Below, piece by piece: positions 1 through 8,306 of a stretch of DNA of 64,000 bases. The stretch's first letter is position 1. The number at the start of each line of letters is the position of its first letter. The stretch comes from Skermanella mucosa. Its GTDB lineage: Bacteria > Pseudomonadota > Alphaproteobacteria > Azospirillales > Azospirillaceae. Both the position numbers and the translations under genes were made by a program. The stretch covers positions 124,001-188,000 of the forward strand of contig NZ_CP086109.1 in assembly GCF_016765655.2 (NCBI RefSeq), read 5' to 3'. Below the pieces are notes generated by a model, which saw nothing but the letters and a program-made list of their open reading frames with translations, did no database searches and was not told the DNA's origin.

Positions 1-1095
1 TCGCTCTACATGGCGGCGACGCTGGCCAGCGCGCTCACCTTGACGCGCCTGGGGCAGGTGGTGGACCGCTACCGCGCCCGGCAGGTGGTGGCCTTCACGG
101 TGCCGATGCTGGCCTTGGCGTCGGCCTCCATGGCGCTGTCCGGGCATGTCGCCCTGCTGCTCGGGTCCCTGTACCTGCTCCGCCTGTTCGGCCAGGGAAT
201 GATGTCGCACACCGCCTTCACCGTGATGGGGCGGTGGTTCTCCGCCCAGCGCGGCCGGGCGGTGTCGTTGACGACGCTGGGCATGAACATGGGCGAGGCG
301 CTTCTGCCGCTGAGTTTCGTGGCGCTGTCCGGCTCCATCGGGTGGCGCAATGCATGGTGGCTCGTGGCCTTCGCGCTGGTCGCGCTGGCCCTGCCCGCCG
401 TCACGGCCCTGTTCGCGGTGGAGCGCGATCCGCAGGCATCCGATCCGGTCACCCGCGCCGTCACGGCGCGCGACTGGACCAAGGCGGAAATGTTGCGGGA
501 TCCCTTTTTCCCGCTCGTGATGCTCGCCATGGCACCGCCGGCCTTCATCGGCAACACCATCTTCTTCCATCAGGTCCACCTTGCGGAACTGAGGGGCTGG
601 CCGCCGGAGGTCTTCGCCTCCTCCTTCACGCTTTATGCCGCGATGACGATCGTCTTCACGCTGGTGTCGGGACAGCTGATCGACCGGATATCCGGCATGG
701 CGCTGCTGCCGTTCTACCTGATTCCGCTCGGACTCGGCTGCGTCCTGCTCGGCAGCGGCGGGGAACCCTGGATCTGCTTCGCCTTCATGGCGCTCTACGG
801 CCTGTCCAACGGCTTCTCGTTCACGCTGTTCGGAGCGCTCTGGCCGGAGATTTACGGTACGAGGCACCTGGGCTCGATCCGGGCCGTGATCATAGCGATC
901 CTGGTATTCGCGTCGGCGGCCGGCCCCGGCCTCGCCGGGCTGCTGATCGACGGAGGCATCGGCTATCCGTCGCAGGTCGTCGCGATGGGGATCTACTGCC
1001 TGCTGGTCTCCGCGGCGATGATCCCGGTATCGGGCCGGTTGAAGGCACGGCGTACCCGGGCGGCGTCGGGCGTCGCCGGCCCCGGTAGCGCCTGA
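1..1095 (+). CDS. MFS transporter, 5'-truncated by the window edge
   Basis: This is a multi-pass inner-membrane secondary transporter of the major facilitator superfamily; the substrate cannot be read from the sequence. The reading frame is open from base 1, with codons before the first ATG at 10, so the true start lies upstream and at least 364 residues are present against about 400 for the family. Hydrophobic helices recur through the whole length, and a central charged loop (around residues 135-155) separates the two six-helix halves. The N-terminal part carries the basic A-loop style stretch DRYRARQ expected between helices 2 and 3. It ends in a basic tail at 1095, only a few bases from the convergent VOC gene. 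The family call is firm; the substrate is unknown. Confidence 0.8.
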   Translation, partial: SLYMAATLASALTLTRLGQVVDRYRARQVVAFTVPMLALASASMALSGHVALLLGSLYLLRLFGQGMMSHTAFTVMGRWFSAQRGRAVSLTTLGMNMGEALLPLSFVALSGSIGWRNAWWLVAFALVALALPAVTALFAVERDPQASDPVTRAVTARDWTKAEMLRDPFFPLVMLAMAPPAFIGNTIFFHQVHLAELRGWPPEVFASSFTLYAAMTIVFTLVSGQLIDRISGMALLPFYLIPLGLGCVLLGSGGEPWICFAFMALYGLSNGFSFTLFGALWPEIYGTRHLGSIRAVIIAILVFASAAGPGLAGLLIDGGIGYPSQVVAMGIYCLLVSAAMIPVSGRLKARRTRAASGVAGPGSA

Positions 1096-1101
1096 AGCCG
1101 C

Positions 1102-1542
1102 CTACTTGGCGAAAAGCCGCCCCATGTCGGCGAACGCCTTGAATTCGAGGGCGTTGCCGGACGGGTCGTAGAAGAACATGGTCGCCTGCTCGCCGGGCTG
1201 GCCCTTGAAGCGGATGGTCGGCTCGATCACGAAGCGGATGCCGGCATTCCGCACCCGGTCGGCCAGCGCATGGAAGTCCGCCATCGCCAGCACCACGCCG
1301 AAATGAGGGACCGGCACGTCATGACCGTCAACCGGGTTGGTATGGGCCGGGTTGGTATGGGCATCCGCGCGGGAAACGCCGGGGTTGAGATGGGCGACGA
1401 TCTGGTGGCCGAACAGGTCGTAGTCGATCCACTGGTCGGAACTGCGTCCCTCGGGGCAGCCCAGTATTTCCCCGTAGAAACGCCGCGCCGCGTCCAGGTC
1501 GTGGACGGGAAAGGCGAGATGGAATGGCGTGATGCTGTTCAT
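1102..1542 (-). CDS. VOC family (glyoxalase/bleomycin-resistance fold) protein
   Basis: A 146-residue single-domain vicinal-oxygen-chelate protein. The N-terminus has the typical beta-strand and helix with [15 protein letters not shown], and the C-terminus has the paired half ending in [15 protein letters not shown], where the Glu is the usual metal ligand. An early His (HLAFPVHD) and the HFGVVL histidine are the other candidate ligands. Such proteins act as dioxygenases, glyoxalases or small-molecule binding proteins in the cytoplasm, and the substrate is unknown here. The start ATG at 1542 fits the family N-terminus. An in-frame 15-bp tandem duplication adds a repeated [10 protein letters not shown] in a loop. 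It is convergent with the MFS gene. Confidence 0.85.
   Translation of the reverse strand: MNSITPFHLAFPVHDLDAARRFYGEILGCPEGRSSDQWIDYDLFGHQIVAHLNPGVSRADAHTNPAHTNPVDGHDVPVPHFGVVLAMADFHALADRVRNAGIRFVIEPTIRFKGQPGEQATMFFYDPSGNALEFKAFADMGRLFAK
1333..1362. repeat. 15-bp perfect tandem duplication inside the VOC gene
   Basis: The unit CGGGTTGGTATGGGC occurs twice in direct succession. It is in frame and adds five residues (HTNPx twice) to a surface loop of the VOC protein. It looks like a recent slippage product. Confidence 0.85.
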
Positions 1543-1602
1543 TGGATCTCCGAAGGCAAGGACGAATGGCCGGGCTGGGCGACCCGGCCATGTCCGGACG
1601 GC

Positions 1603-2148
1603 TCAACCGCCGGCCCGGGCGGGCGCATCATAGCGCAGGCGCCGTTCCACGCCAGGGGTGGCGGCAGGCCCGGGCCGGATGATCAGGAGGCTGTCGAACT
1701 CGGCCGGCGACGGCGGTTCCCAATGGGACCGCATCTGCCGGAGGAGCCATGGGGCGACATGCTTTCCGCCCGCTTCCCCACGGGCCCGCAGGCGATCGAC
1801 AAGCTGCGGTTCGGGAATGTCGAAGATCACGCCCACCCGCTTCCAGCCCCGGGGCACGCGGCCGAGGATCCGGCGGCGCGCCTTGGCCGTGAGGTTGGTG
1901 TTATCGACCACGACATCACGGTCCAGGGTGAAAGCCTCCGCGAGGCGGCGGCGGAACTCCTTGTCGATGATCCTGGAGAAGGTGCGCCATGCCTCGGCAT
2001 AGGTGATCCGGTGGATGGCGGCCAGCTCCTCGACGATGTCGTCGCGGCCGACCGCGTGGGCGGTGCCCGGGCGCTCCGCCAGGAAGCCGCGTCGCCACGT
2101 CGTCTTGCCGCTGCCGGGAAGTCCCATCAGGACAAGGACGACGGACAT
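1603..2148 (-). CDS. AAA/zeta-toxin-like P-loop kinase
   Basis: A 181-residue protein of the small P-loop kinase type (gluconate kinase/polynucleotide kinase/zeta fold). The Walker A motif GLPGSGKTT lies within the first 20 residues, a DNTNLT segment that is typical of this kinase group lies near residue 85, and a basic lid (RLRARGE) follows. The frame is open to an ATG at 2205, but the ATG at 2148 is preferred. It places the hydrophobic strand VVLVLMG right after the start, as in relatives, and it avoids overlap with the upstream stress gene that ends at 2174. The phosphoryl acceptor is unknown. It lies 25 bp behind the YflT-like gene, so the two may be cotranscribed. Confidence 0.75.
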   Translation of the reverse strand: MSVVLVLMGLPGSGKTTWRRGFLAERPGTAHAVGRDDIVEELAAIHRITYAEAWRTFSRIIDKEFRRRLAEAFTLDRDVVVDNTNLTAKARRRILGRVPRGWKRVGVIFDIPEPQLVDRLRARGEAGGKHVAPWLLRQMRSHWEPPSPAEFDSLLIIRPGPAATPGVERRLRYDAPARAGG

Positions 2149-2173
2149 CCGGGACGCGTGGTCGGCCCGCTGG

Positions 2174-2530
2174 CTACGAGTTGCGCACGGGATTGTGCCG
2201 GCCATAGATGTCCCGGACCTCCTGGCCCCTGCTGCCGTCGACCTGGCCGATCAGAAGCACGCTCCCCTGCCCGACGGCTTTCATGTAAGCCTGCGCTTCC
2301 TCTTCGGCGATACCGACGCGGGTGAGAACCTCCGTTTCCGAGGTGGCGCCGTCATACTGCGATTTCGAGCTGTTGAAGGGGTTGGTGCCGGCCGATTCGT
2401 TGCCCCACCCCTCGGTAGTGTCGCCGATAACCCAGAATTCATTCTTGAACCCGACTTCGTACAGCTCCTTCAGGACCTGCCGCGACGAGTCGGTGTCTTT
2501 GAACAGGGCAACAATGGTCTCGATGCTCAC
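2174..2530 (-). CDS. YflT-like general stress protein
   Basis: A 118-residue soluble protein with the layout of the general stress protein 17M/YflT family: an N-terminal TIVALFKDTDSSRQVLKEL strand-helix, followed by a mid segment LTRVGIAEEEAQAYMKAV and a VLLIGQVDG strand. The function of the family is not known, and members are usually induced by general stress. The start is a GTG at 2530 with a clear Shine-Dalgarno (AGGGAGA) 6 nt upstream. An EcfG-type promoter candidate sits about 80 bp upstream, and the leader contains an 8-bp GC hairpin (2555-2574). Confidence 0.75.
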   Translation of the reverse strand: MSIETIVALFKDTDSSRQVLKELYEVGFKNEFWVIGDTTEGWGNESAGTNPFNSSKSQYDGATSETEVLTRVGIAEEEAQAYMKAVGQGSVLLIGQVDGSRGQEVRDIYGRHNPVRNS

Positions 2531-2589
2531 GATCGTCTCCCTTGGGGATTGAACGCGCGCCGATGACGGCGCGCGAAAGGTCGAATCCC

Positions 2590-2615
2590 AACAGAAGCGC
2601 GATGATCATGGTTCC
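2590..2615 (-). promoter_or_regulatory. Candidate EcfG (general stress sigma) promoter for the YflT-like gene
   Basis: Read on the minus strand this is GGAAC, 17 nt, then TGTT. This fits the alphaproteobacterial EcfG consensus GGAAC-N16/17-cGTT, and the implied transcript would start about 50 nt before the GTG at 2530. It is a motif match only, but the gene type agrees with it. Confidence 0.5.
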
Positions 2616-2635
2616 CGGTTGTCAACCGGCGGCGT

Positions 2636-3847
2636 TCAGCCCGCGCCGATCGCGGCGGAAATCGAGGTGACCGACGGATGGAGCGACAAGGGCGAAACGT
2701 CCACCACCGCCCGCTCCCCCGATTTGACCGGCCTGGACGCATTGACCATCACTTCGATCACCAGCGGGTTGGCCGGTCCGGGCTCGATGTCCAGCTCCAG
2801 GTCGAGCGGCTGTCCCGGAGCGACCGTGAACCGCCTGGACCTGGCGACCGTCCTGCTCTCGTTCCACGTCCTGACGGTCAGATCAACCGGCAGGGAGTCC
2901 GCGACCGGGCACTTGATCGAGCCGCTCAGATGGTGCGAGCCGGAGATCCGGAGGCCCGCCCAGCGCAGCACCGCGGAGGTGCGGTCCGGATCGGGGCCGT
3001 GGAGGCGGAAGACGTCCCCAACGGTCCGGCACCACTTGCCGCCGTTCAGCAGCGCGGCCGTCCCGGCCCGGGGTGTTTCGGGGATCGGGATCTCCGTCCC
3101 GTCGGGTCTCGCCTTGGGAAATTCGAGGTGGATCGCGGCACCGGCACCGGAAACGTCCAGGGACGCCAAGCGGTCCGCCCACTGCGGGCACGGGAACAGC
3201 TCCAGCGCACCGGCGAGGATCGACGTCCAGGCGGGCATGTCGACGTCGTCCGCGCGCTCGTAAGGCGCGAAGCGGGATACGAAGCCTCTGAGCAATCCCG
3301 GACGAACCCAGTCCACCGTTCCCACCGCCGGGGTTTCGTCCGTCGAGCGGACTTCCAGCAGGGCGAACTCCGCGCCTCCCGAAATCCTGCGCAGCTGCTC
3401 GTGTATGCCGTCTACCGTCGCCGGATCGATGCCGTCGTTGGACTTGATCACGAACAGGACGCCACCCAGCCGGGTCCGGGCGATGAACTTGGATACCAGG
3501 TACTGGACCTTCCGCATCTCCTTCAGGTGGATCCTGCGGCGGTTTTCCTCGTCGTCGCGGAAGGCGAGGCGTCCGGCGACGGGCTCCGACTTCAGCTCGG
3601 TGTGCCAGCCGATGCCGTACCGGCTGTCCAGCACCATGGCCGGCCGCAGCGGGCTGAGATTGTCGAACTCGTACATGCCGGCGAAATCGGCCCGCAGCTT
3701 CGACAGCAGCCGGTCCGGCTTCATGGATGCCCACCGGAACACGCTGCCGGCCTTGCAGCCGAGATTGCCCAGGACGAAACCGAGTTCGCAGTTGTCGCCG
3801 AGGCTCTCCATCCTCAGGAGCTGATCCGGGCCGATGGGGTTGGTCAC
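2636..3847 (-). CDS. Uncharacterised protein with N-terminal SLGDNCELG motif
   Basis: A 403-residue protein with no signal peptide or membrane helix. The N-terminus carries MESLGDNCELGFVLG, followed by a segment with FRWASMKPDRLLSKL. This start is typical of a group of alphaproteobacterial proteins annotated as DUF1796-like putative cysteine peptidases and often found near polysaccharide genes. The Cys of GDNCE would be the candidate nucleophile. The C-terminal third (from about residue 260) looks like a separate beta-rich domain with alternating hydrophobic residues. The actual activity is unknown. It lies upstream of a glycan-type cluster, which is compatible with surface carbohydrate metabolism, but this is inference. 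Confidence 0.6.
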   Translation of the reverse strand: MTNPIGPDQLLRMESLGDNCELGFVLGNLGCKAGSVFRWASMKPDRLLSKLRADFAGMYEFDNLSPLRPAMVLDSRYGIGWHTELKSEPVAGRLAFRDDEENRRRIHLKEMRKVQYLVSKFIARTRLGGVLFVIKSNDGIDPATVDGIHEQLRRISGGAEFALLEVRSTDETPAVGTVDWVRPGLLRGFVSRFAPYERADDVDMPAWTSILAGALELFPCPQWADRLASLDVSGAGAAIHLEFPKARPDGTEIPIPETPRAGTAALLNGGKWCRTVGDVFRLHGPDPDRTSAVLRWAGLRISGSHHLSGSIKCPVADSLPVDLTVRTWNESRTVARSRRFTVAPGQPLDLELDIEPGPANPLVIEVMVNASRPVKSGERAVVDVSPLSLHPSVTSISAAIGAG

Positions 3848-3958
3848 GCTGGGTCTCCAGGCTCAAGTCGGGGGCATGGAAACGATGTTGACCGAACACC
3901 GTTTAATCAAATCTGAATTTTCCATTCCGGAGACAAGGCGGGTCACCCGATCGGCCAC

Positions 3959-3983
3959 GGAACCGTCGGCCGGCCCATGGGTT
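3959..3983 (+). promoter_or_regulatory. Candidate EcfG promoter for the lipoprotein gene
   Basis: GGAAC at 3959-3963 is followed after 16 nt by GGTT, matching GGAAC-N16/17-xGTT. A transcript would begin roughly 40 nt before the ATG at 4030. Motif match only. Confidence 0.4.
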
Positions 3984-4029
3984 GCAGCTTGAGCCCGCGA
4001 CGGCACCGCCGGGCGGAAAGGAGAGCCCC

Positions 4030-4575
4030 ATGCGACAGCGAACCGCGACGACACTGATTGCAGCGACGCTGCTCCTCTCGGCCTGCGCCGCACCGGCCGA
4101 CCGCGCCGCCATGGCGGTCCCCTACTCCCCGGCCCTCGCCGAGCCGGACGACAGGAGCCTGGTCGGCAGCATCGCCGTCGCTTCCATCGAGGGCGGGCGG
4201 GAAACCGGACCGCTCTCGAAATCCCAGGTCGGCAACGAGGATTTCCAGGGCGCCCTGACCGACAGCCTACGCGAGCACGGGCTGCTTGCCGAGGGAACGG
4301 CCCCGAGCTACATCCTCTCGGCCCGGCTGGTCGATCTTCGGCAACCCATCATCGGCCTCAGCATGACCGTCCGCGCCACCGTGGAGTATGAGTTGGTCGA
4401 CGCGGTCAACGGCCGGCCGACCTTGGCCCGCGCGGTCGAGACCAGCCACACCACCGCCTTCGGGGAAGCCTTCGGGGCGGACGACCGGACCCGCCTTGCC
4501 ACCGAGGGCGCCATCCGCGAGAACATCCGGCAGTTCCTGGCCTGGCTGAGCCGGAAGCCGGCACCGATGACCTGA
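4030..4575 (+). CDS. Predicted outer-membrane/periplasmic lipoprotein
   Basis: A 181-residue lipoprotein. The ATG at 4030 is preferred over an in-frame ATG at 3982 because it gives a compact signal peptide (basic start RQR, hydrophobic core, lipobox LLSAC at about residue 18) and is preceded by a Shine-Dalgarno AAAGGAGA. The mature part resembles small lipoproteins of the YajG/DUF4410 type, with a periodic beta pattern and a segment (LTDSLREHGLL ... YILSARLVDL) typical of that group. No enzymatic motif is seen. It is followed at 4588 by a convergent gene. Confidence 0.65.
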   Translation: MRQRTATTLIAATLLLSACAAPADRAAMAVPYSPALAEPDDRSLVGSIAVASIEGGRETGPLSKSQVGNEDFQGALTDSLREHGLLAEGTAPSYILSARLVDLRQPIIGLSMTVRATVEYELVDAVNGRPTLARAVETSHTTAFGEAFGADDRTRLATEGAIRENIRQFLAWLSRKPAPMT

Positions 4576-4587
4576 CCGATGACCCGA

Positions 4588-5403
4588 TTACCGCCCGGCC
4601 GGCAGCGGGAGCCCGACGCGGGCGTACAGTTCCGGGCGGTGGCGCTCCCAGTTCTCGACCAGGCACTCCCGTGCCGGCCTGTCGTACCAGTTCCACGGCA
4701 GCTCGCGGGTGTTCAGGCCGACGAAGTGGGCTCCGACCCGGCCCAATTCCGGGATCTGCGGCCAGAACGGCGAGCAGATCGTCACGTCGGCGGTCGAGAC
4801 CACGTGGGCCGGCCGGCCCAGGTCCAGCGCCACCACCTGGAGCCCCTGCTCGTCCAGTTCGGAGCGCAGCGGCACCGGATGGCTTTCCAGGACGGACAGC
4901 AGGGCCTGCCCCAGGTCGTGGCCGGGCGGCAGGCCGCGGATGCCGGTGTTGCGCGGCTCCGGCCTCGTCAGGTCGGCGAAGGCGCCGTGGGCCAGTGTCA
5001 CGTCGGCGGCGATCAGGCAGCGCGGCTCCGGCTCGGCCATCCAGGCGCGCGCCGCCTCGGGCAGGTCCCACAGGATGCAGTCATTGTCCAGTGACAGCTC
5101 GAACCTGTCGGGAAACGCGCGGAGCGGCGCCAGCTTCCACGCCACCCCTTCGGCCATCGCACCGTCCAGATGCGCCTCCAGGAAGCTTGGCAGACCGCCG
5201 GCGGTCTGCCAGACGACACCGTCCGGCAGGTCGCCGGTCCGGGACCGCGCCTCGTCGAGGCCGATGCTGTTGACATAGACGACGTAGGCGCCCTGTCCTC
5301 CGAAAATGCGCCATGCCCCCCAGATCGACAGGCGCAGGGCTTCGAAGCCGAGCGGATCGACGTCGCCGATCGTCCAGCGGATGCCGGTGGGCGGCAGGGG
5401 CAT
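4588..5403 (-). CDS. Uncharacterised protein, possibly GT-A-like glycosyltransferase
   Basis: A 271-residue soluble protein without close recognisable family. Features that suggest a nucleotide-sugar-binding GT-A fold are an N-terminal WTIGDVDPLGFEALRLSIW strand-helix region and a central FELSLDNDCILWD, in which DND could act as the DxD metal site. A late aromatic NWYD and RHRPELYARVGL tail follow. It is divergent from the six-gene glycan cluster beginning at 5628, so a role in the same pathway is plausible. The start ATG at 5403 follows a Shine-Dalgarno-like GAGGAGA on the minus strand. The glycosyltransferase reading is tentative. Confidence 0.55.
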   Translation of the reverse strand: MPLPPTGIRWTIGDVDPLGFEALRLSIWGAWRIFGGQGAYVVYVNSIGLDEARSRTGDLPDGVVWQTAGGLPSFLEAHLDGAMAEGVAWKLAPLRAFPDRFELSLDNDCILWDLPEAARAWMAEPEPRCLIAADVTLAHGAFADLTRPEPRNTGIRGLPPGHDLGQALLSVLESHPVPLRSELDEQGLQVVALDLGRPAHVVSTADVTICSPFWPQIPELGRVGAHFVGLNTRELPWNWYDRPARECLVENWERHRPELYARVGLPLPAGR

Positions 5404-5505
5404 GGTTTCTCCTCAGGGTGATCCGGAGCGGGCGGCGTTTTGGAACGGAAGCCGTGACGTCCGGCTTCCGCAACAGTGAAGTCGGCCACCGGTTCCTGAG
5501 TGTCT

Positions 5506-5537
5506 GGAACTCCGGAGGGTTTCAACCGGTTGGAACC
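5506..5537 (+). promoter_or_regulatory. Divergent promoter region with 20-bp palindrome and weak EcfG match
   Basis: The 224-bp space between the divergent genes at 5403 and 5628 contains a near-perfect 20-bp palindrome at 5518-5537 (GGTTTCAACCGGTTGGAACC, one mismatch). It overlaps GGAAC-N17-GGTT starting at 5506, an EcfG-like spacing. The palindrome is a candidate operator for the glycan cluster; no regulator is identified. Confidence 0.35.
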
Positions 5538-5627
5538 AGGGGCTCTTATCGGAGCCGGCTGTCGCCCGTCCGCGGCCGTCCCACATCCTGAGCACCAGCG
5601 AGACCATCCCGGAATGAGCGGAAACGC

Positions 5628-6758
5628 ATGAAAATCGTCGTCTTCGGGCTTTCGATCAGCTCCACCTGGGGCAACGGCCATGCCACCCTGTGGCGTGGAT
5701 TGTGCCGGGCGCTGGCCCGCCGCGGTCACCGCGTCGTGTTCTTCGAACACGATGTTCCCTACTACGCCGGAAACCGCGACCTGTTCGAAATTCCCGGCGG
5801 CGAACTGGTCCTGTACCGGGACTGGGCCGATGCCATCCCCGCGGCCGAGCGCCACCTGGCCGATGCCGACGCCGGCATGGTCACCTCCTATTGTCCCCAC
5901 GGCATCGAGGCGACGGAACTGGTGCTGGGATCGCCCGCCGCCTGCAAGGCGTTCTACGACCTGGACACCCCGGTGACGCTGGAACGGCTGGGCGCCGGGG
6001 AAACCACGACCTATATCGGGCCGCGTGGGCTCGGCGATTTCGACCTGGTGCTCAGCTATACCGGCGGGCCGGCGCTCGACGCGCTGCGCGACCTGCTGGG
6101 CGCCCGCCGCGTGGCGCCCCTCTACGGCAGCGTCGACCCGGAAGTTCACCGGCCGGTCGAACCCGCTTCGCACTACCGCGCCGACCTGTCCTATCTCGGC
6201 ACCTATGCCGAAGACCGTCAGGCGGCGCTGGAGGCGCTGCTGGTCGAACCCGCGCGGCGCATGCCGGACCGCAGGTTCCTGATCGGCGGCGCGCTTTATC
6301 CCGAGGCGTTCCCCTGGAGCGACAACATCTTCTTCGTCCGCCACCTGCCCGCCGCCGAGCATCCGGCCTTCTACAGCTCGTCGCGACTGACGCTCAACGT
6401 CACCCGGCAGGCCATGGCGCGGATGGGCTTCTGTCCGTCCGGGCGCCTGTTCGAGGCGGCGGCGTGCGGCGTTCCGATCCTGAGCGACATGTGGGACGGG
6501 CTGGACCATTTCTTCGAGCCGGGCAGCGAGATCCTGATCGCGTCGGACACGCCGGGCGCCGTCGAGGCGATAGGCCGGAGCGATGCCGACCTGCGGCGCA
6601 TCGCCGACCGGGCGCGCGAGCGAACCCTGGCCGAGCATACCGCCGACCGCCGCGCCGCCGAACTGGAGGTCGAACTGGAAGCCGCCGTGAACGCCGGAGC
6701 CGGATCCGCCGCCCCCCGCGGGGCCGACGCGGCGTTGCCGGCCGTGCTGGAGGGCTGA
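5628..6758 (+). CDS. CgeB-type glycosyltransferase
   Basis: A 376-residue GT-B glycosyltransferase of the spore-maturation CgeB group. It opens with a Rossmann strand KIVVFGLSISSTWGNGHA, followed by CRALARRGHRVVFFEHD. The C-terminal half has FSSSRLTLNVTR-like and GFCPSGRLFEAAACGVPILSD elements (the latter at about residues 270-290), the typical donor-sugar site of the glycosyltransferase group 1/PF13524 family. It would transfer a sugar from a nucleotide donor in the cytoplasm; the acceptor is unknown. It is the first gene of a run with intergenic gaps of 3-10 bp or overlaps, so it is very likely the head of an operon. Confidence 0.8.
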   Translation: MKIVVFGLSISSTWGNGHATLWRGLCRALARRGHRVVFFEHDVPYYAGNRDLFEIPGGELVLYRDWADAIPAAERHLADADAGMVTSYCPHGIEATELVLGSPAACKAFYDLDTPVTLERLGAGETTTYIGPRGLGDFDLVLSYTGGPALDALRDLLGARRVAPLYGSVDPEVHRPVEPASHYRADLSYLGTYAEDRQAALEALLVEPARRMPDRRFLIGGALYPEAFPWSDNIFFVRHLPAAEHPAFYSSSRLTLNVTRQAMARMGFCPSGRLFEAAACGVPILSDMWDGLDHFFEPGSEILIASDTPGAVEAIGRSDADLRRIADRARERTLAEHTADRRAAELEVELEAAVNAGAGSAAPRGADAALPAVLEG

Positions 6759-6761
6759 ACC

Positions 6762-7487
6762 ATGTGGGGCATCATTCCCGCCGCGGGCAGCGGCACCCGC
6801 ATCCAGCCGCTGGCCTTCTCCAAGGAACTGCTGCCGGTCGGCAGCCGGTTCGACGAGGGGGTGGAGCGCCCGAGGGCGGTCAGCGAGTATCTGGTCGAAC
6901 GGATGGTGCGCGGCGGGGCGGACAAGATCGCCTTCGTCATAGCGCCGGGCAAATGCGACATCCTGCAATACTATGGCGACCGGTTCGGCGACGCCGCCAT
7001 GACCTATGTCGTCCAGCCCCGTCCCGGCGGGCTGTGCGATGCCGTGTTCCGCGCGGTTCCCTTCGTCCACCCATCGGAGCCGGTGATCGTCGGGCTGCCC
7101 GACACCGTCTGGTTCCCGGAAGACGCCCTGCGGGCGCTGCCGGACGACCGGCTGTCGTTCCTGCTGTTCCCGGTGGAACGGCCGGAATTCTTCGACGCCG
7201 TCATCACCGACGGCAAGGACCGGGTGCTGGAGATCCAGGTCAAGCGGGCCAACGCCGAGTCCCCCTGGATCTGGGGCGCCTTCAAGATGCCGGGCGCGGT
7301 CCTGCACGAATTGCACGCGCTGTGGTGCGCGCGCGGACGCAGCGACGAATACATCGGCACCCTGGTCAATGCCTGGCTCGCCCAGGGCGGCGAGGCCGTC
7401 GGCGTCCGCGCCGGCCGGTCCTATGTGGATGTCGGGACCATCCACGGTTACCGGGAAGCCATCGGACTGCTGCGCGGACAGGAATAG
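6762..7487 (+). CDS. Sugar-phosphate nucleotidyltransferase
   Basis: A 241-residue protein of the RmlA/GalU nucleotidyltransferase family, which activates a sugar 1-phosphate with NTP. The N-terminus has the signature IIPAAGSGTRIQPLAFSKEL with the catalytic Arg and Lys. GLPDTVWF is the metal-binding Asp segment, and the C-terminal YVDVGTIHGYREAI is the usual end of the family core. At about 240 residues it is shorter than RmlA (290) and lacks an oligomerisation tail. It starts 3 bp after the CgeB gene stop and probably supplies the activated sugar for the two glycosyltransferases around it. Confidence 0.85.
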   Translation: MWGIIPAAGSGTRIQPLAFSKELLPVGSRFDEGVERPRAVSEYLVERMVRGGADKIAFVIAPGKCDILQYYGDRFGDAAMTYVVQPRPGGLCDAVFRAVPFVHPSEPVIVGLPDTVWFPEDALRALPDDRLSFLLFPVERPEFFDAVITDGKDRVLEIQVKRANAESPWIWGAFKMPGAVLHELHALWCARGRSDEYIGTLVNAWLAQGGEAVGVRAGRSYVDVGTIHGYREAIGLLRGQE

Positions 7488-7496
7488 GAGGCTTCC

Positions 7497-8306
7497 ATGT
7501 TCCCGGATGACGCCGTCGCCGTGGTCGTCGCCCATCCCGATGACGAGGTGATCGGGATCGGCGGCCATCTGGGCCTGCTTCCGTCGGTCCGGCTGATCCA
7601 CGTCACCGACGGCGCGCCGCACGATATGTCGGACGCCCGCCGCCACGGTTTCCAGACCCGCGAAGCCTATGCCGAGGCGCGCCGCCGGGAGCTGGATCGG
7701 GCCATGGCCCTGGCGAACGTCACGCCGGACCGCGTGCAATGCCTCGGCCTGGCCGATCAGGAAGCTTCGCTCCACCTCGCCGCGACGGCGCGTCGGCTGG
7801 CCGGCTGGTTCGCCGAGCACAGGATGCGACTGGTCCTGACCCATCCCTACGAGGGCGGGCATCCCGACCACGACGCCACCGCCTTCGCGGTGCACGCCGC
7901 CGCCCGGCTGCTGCTGCCGCGCCGGGAAGGGGAGGAGATCCGTATCCTGGAAATGGGCTCGTATCATGCCGGGCCGAACGGAGAACTGGTCACCCAGACC
8001 TTCCTGCCGCCCCCCTGCCCTCCCGAAGGAGTCGGCGCCGGCGACGAGATGGTCATGCCCCTGTCCGAAGCGCAACGGGCGATGAAGCGGCGCATGCTGG
8101 AGTGTCACGCCACCCAGGCGGAGGTGTTGTCGCCTTTCGCGGTCGATGTCGAGCGGTTCCGTCCCGCCCCGTGCTACGACTTCACCGCCCCGCCCCATCC
8201 CGGCACCCTGTGGTACGACAGGTTCGACTGGGGCATGGGGGGCGAGCGCTGGCGGGAACTGGCGAGCAAGGCGCTGGACGAACTCGGGATCAGCGCATGC
8301 CGTTGA
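7497..8306 (+). CDS. PIG-L family N-deacetylase
   Basis: A 269-residue zinc deacetylase of the PIG-L/LmbE family, acting on N-acetylglucosaminyl-type substrates (as in GPI, mycothiol and bacillithiol pathways). The zinc motif AHPDDE lies at about residues 13-18, and the second ligand region THPYEGGHPDHDA is at about 115-130. A Shine-Dalgarno AGGAGG immediately precedes the ATG. Its stop overlaps the start of the GT4 gene by 10 bp, which suggests translational coupling. Together with glycosyltransferases and acetyltransferases it forms a deacetylate/re-acylate unit. Confidence 0.88.
   Translation: MFPDDAVAVVVAHPDDEVIGIGGHLGLLPSVRLIHVTDGAPHDMSDARRHGFQTREAYAEARRRELDRAMALANVTPDRVQCLGLADQEASLHLAATARRLAGWFAEHRMRLVLTHPYEGGHPDHDATAFAVHAAARLLLPRREGEEIRILEMGSYHAGPNGELVTQTFLPPPCPPEGVGAGDEMVMPLSEAQRAMKRRMLECHATQAEVLSPFAVDVERFRPAPCYDFTAPPHPGTLWYDRFDWGMGGERWRELASKALDELGISACR

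Noticed and set aside
5013-8198. Very long minus-strand ORF (over 1000 codons) opposite the glycan cluster
   Set aside because: It runs antisense to several genes with clear family motifs, and its translation is low-complexity (Gly/Arg/Pro/His). In GC-rich DNA such stop-free antisense frames are expected.
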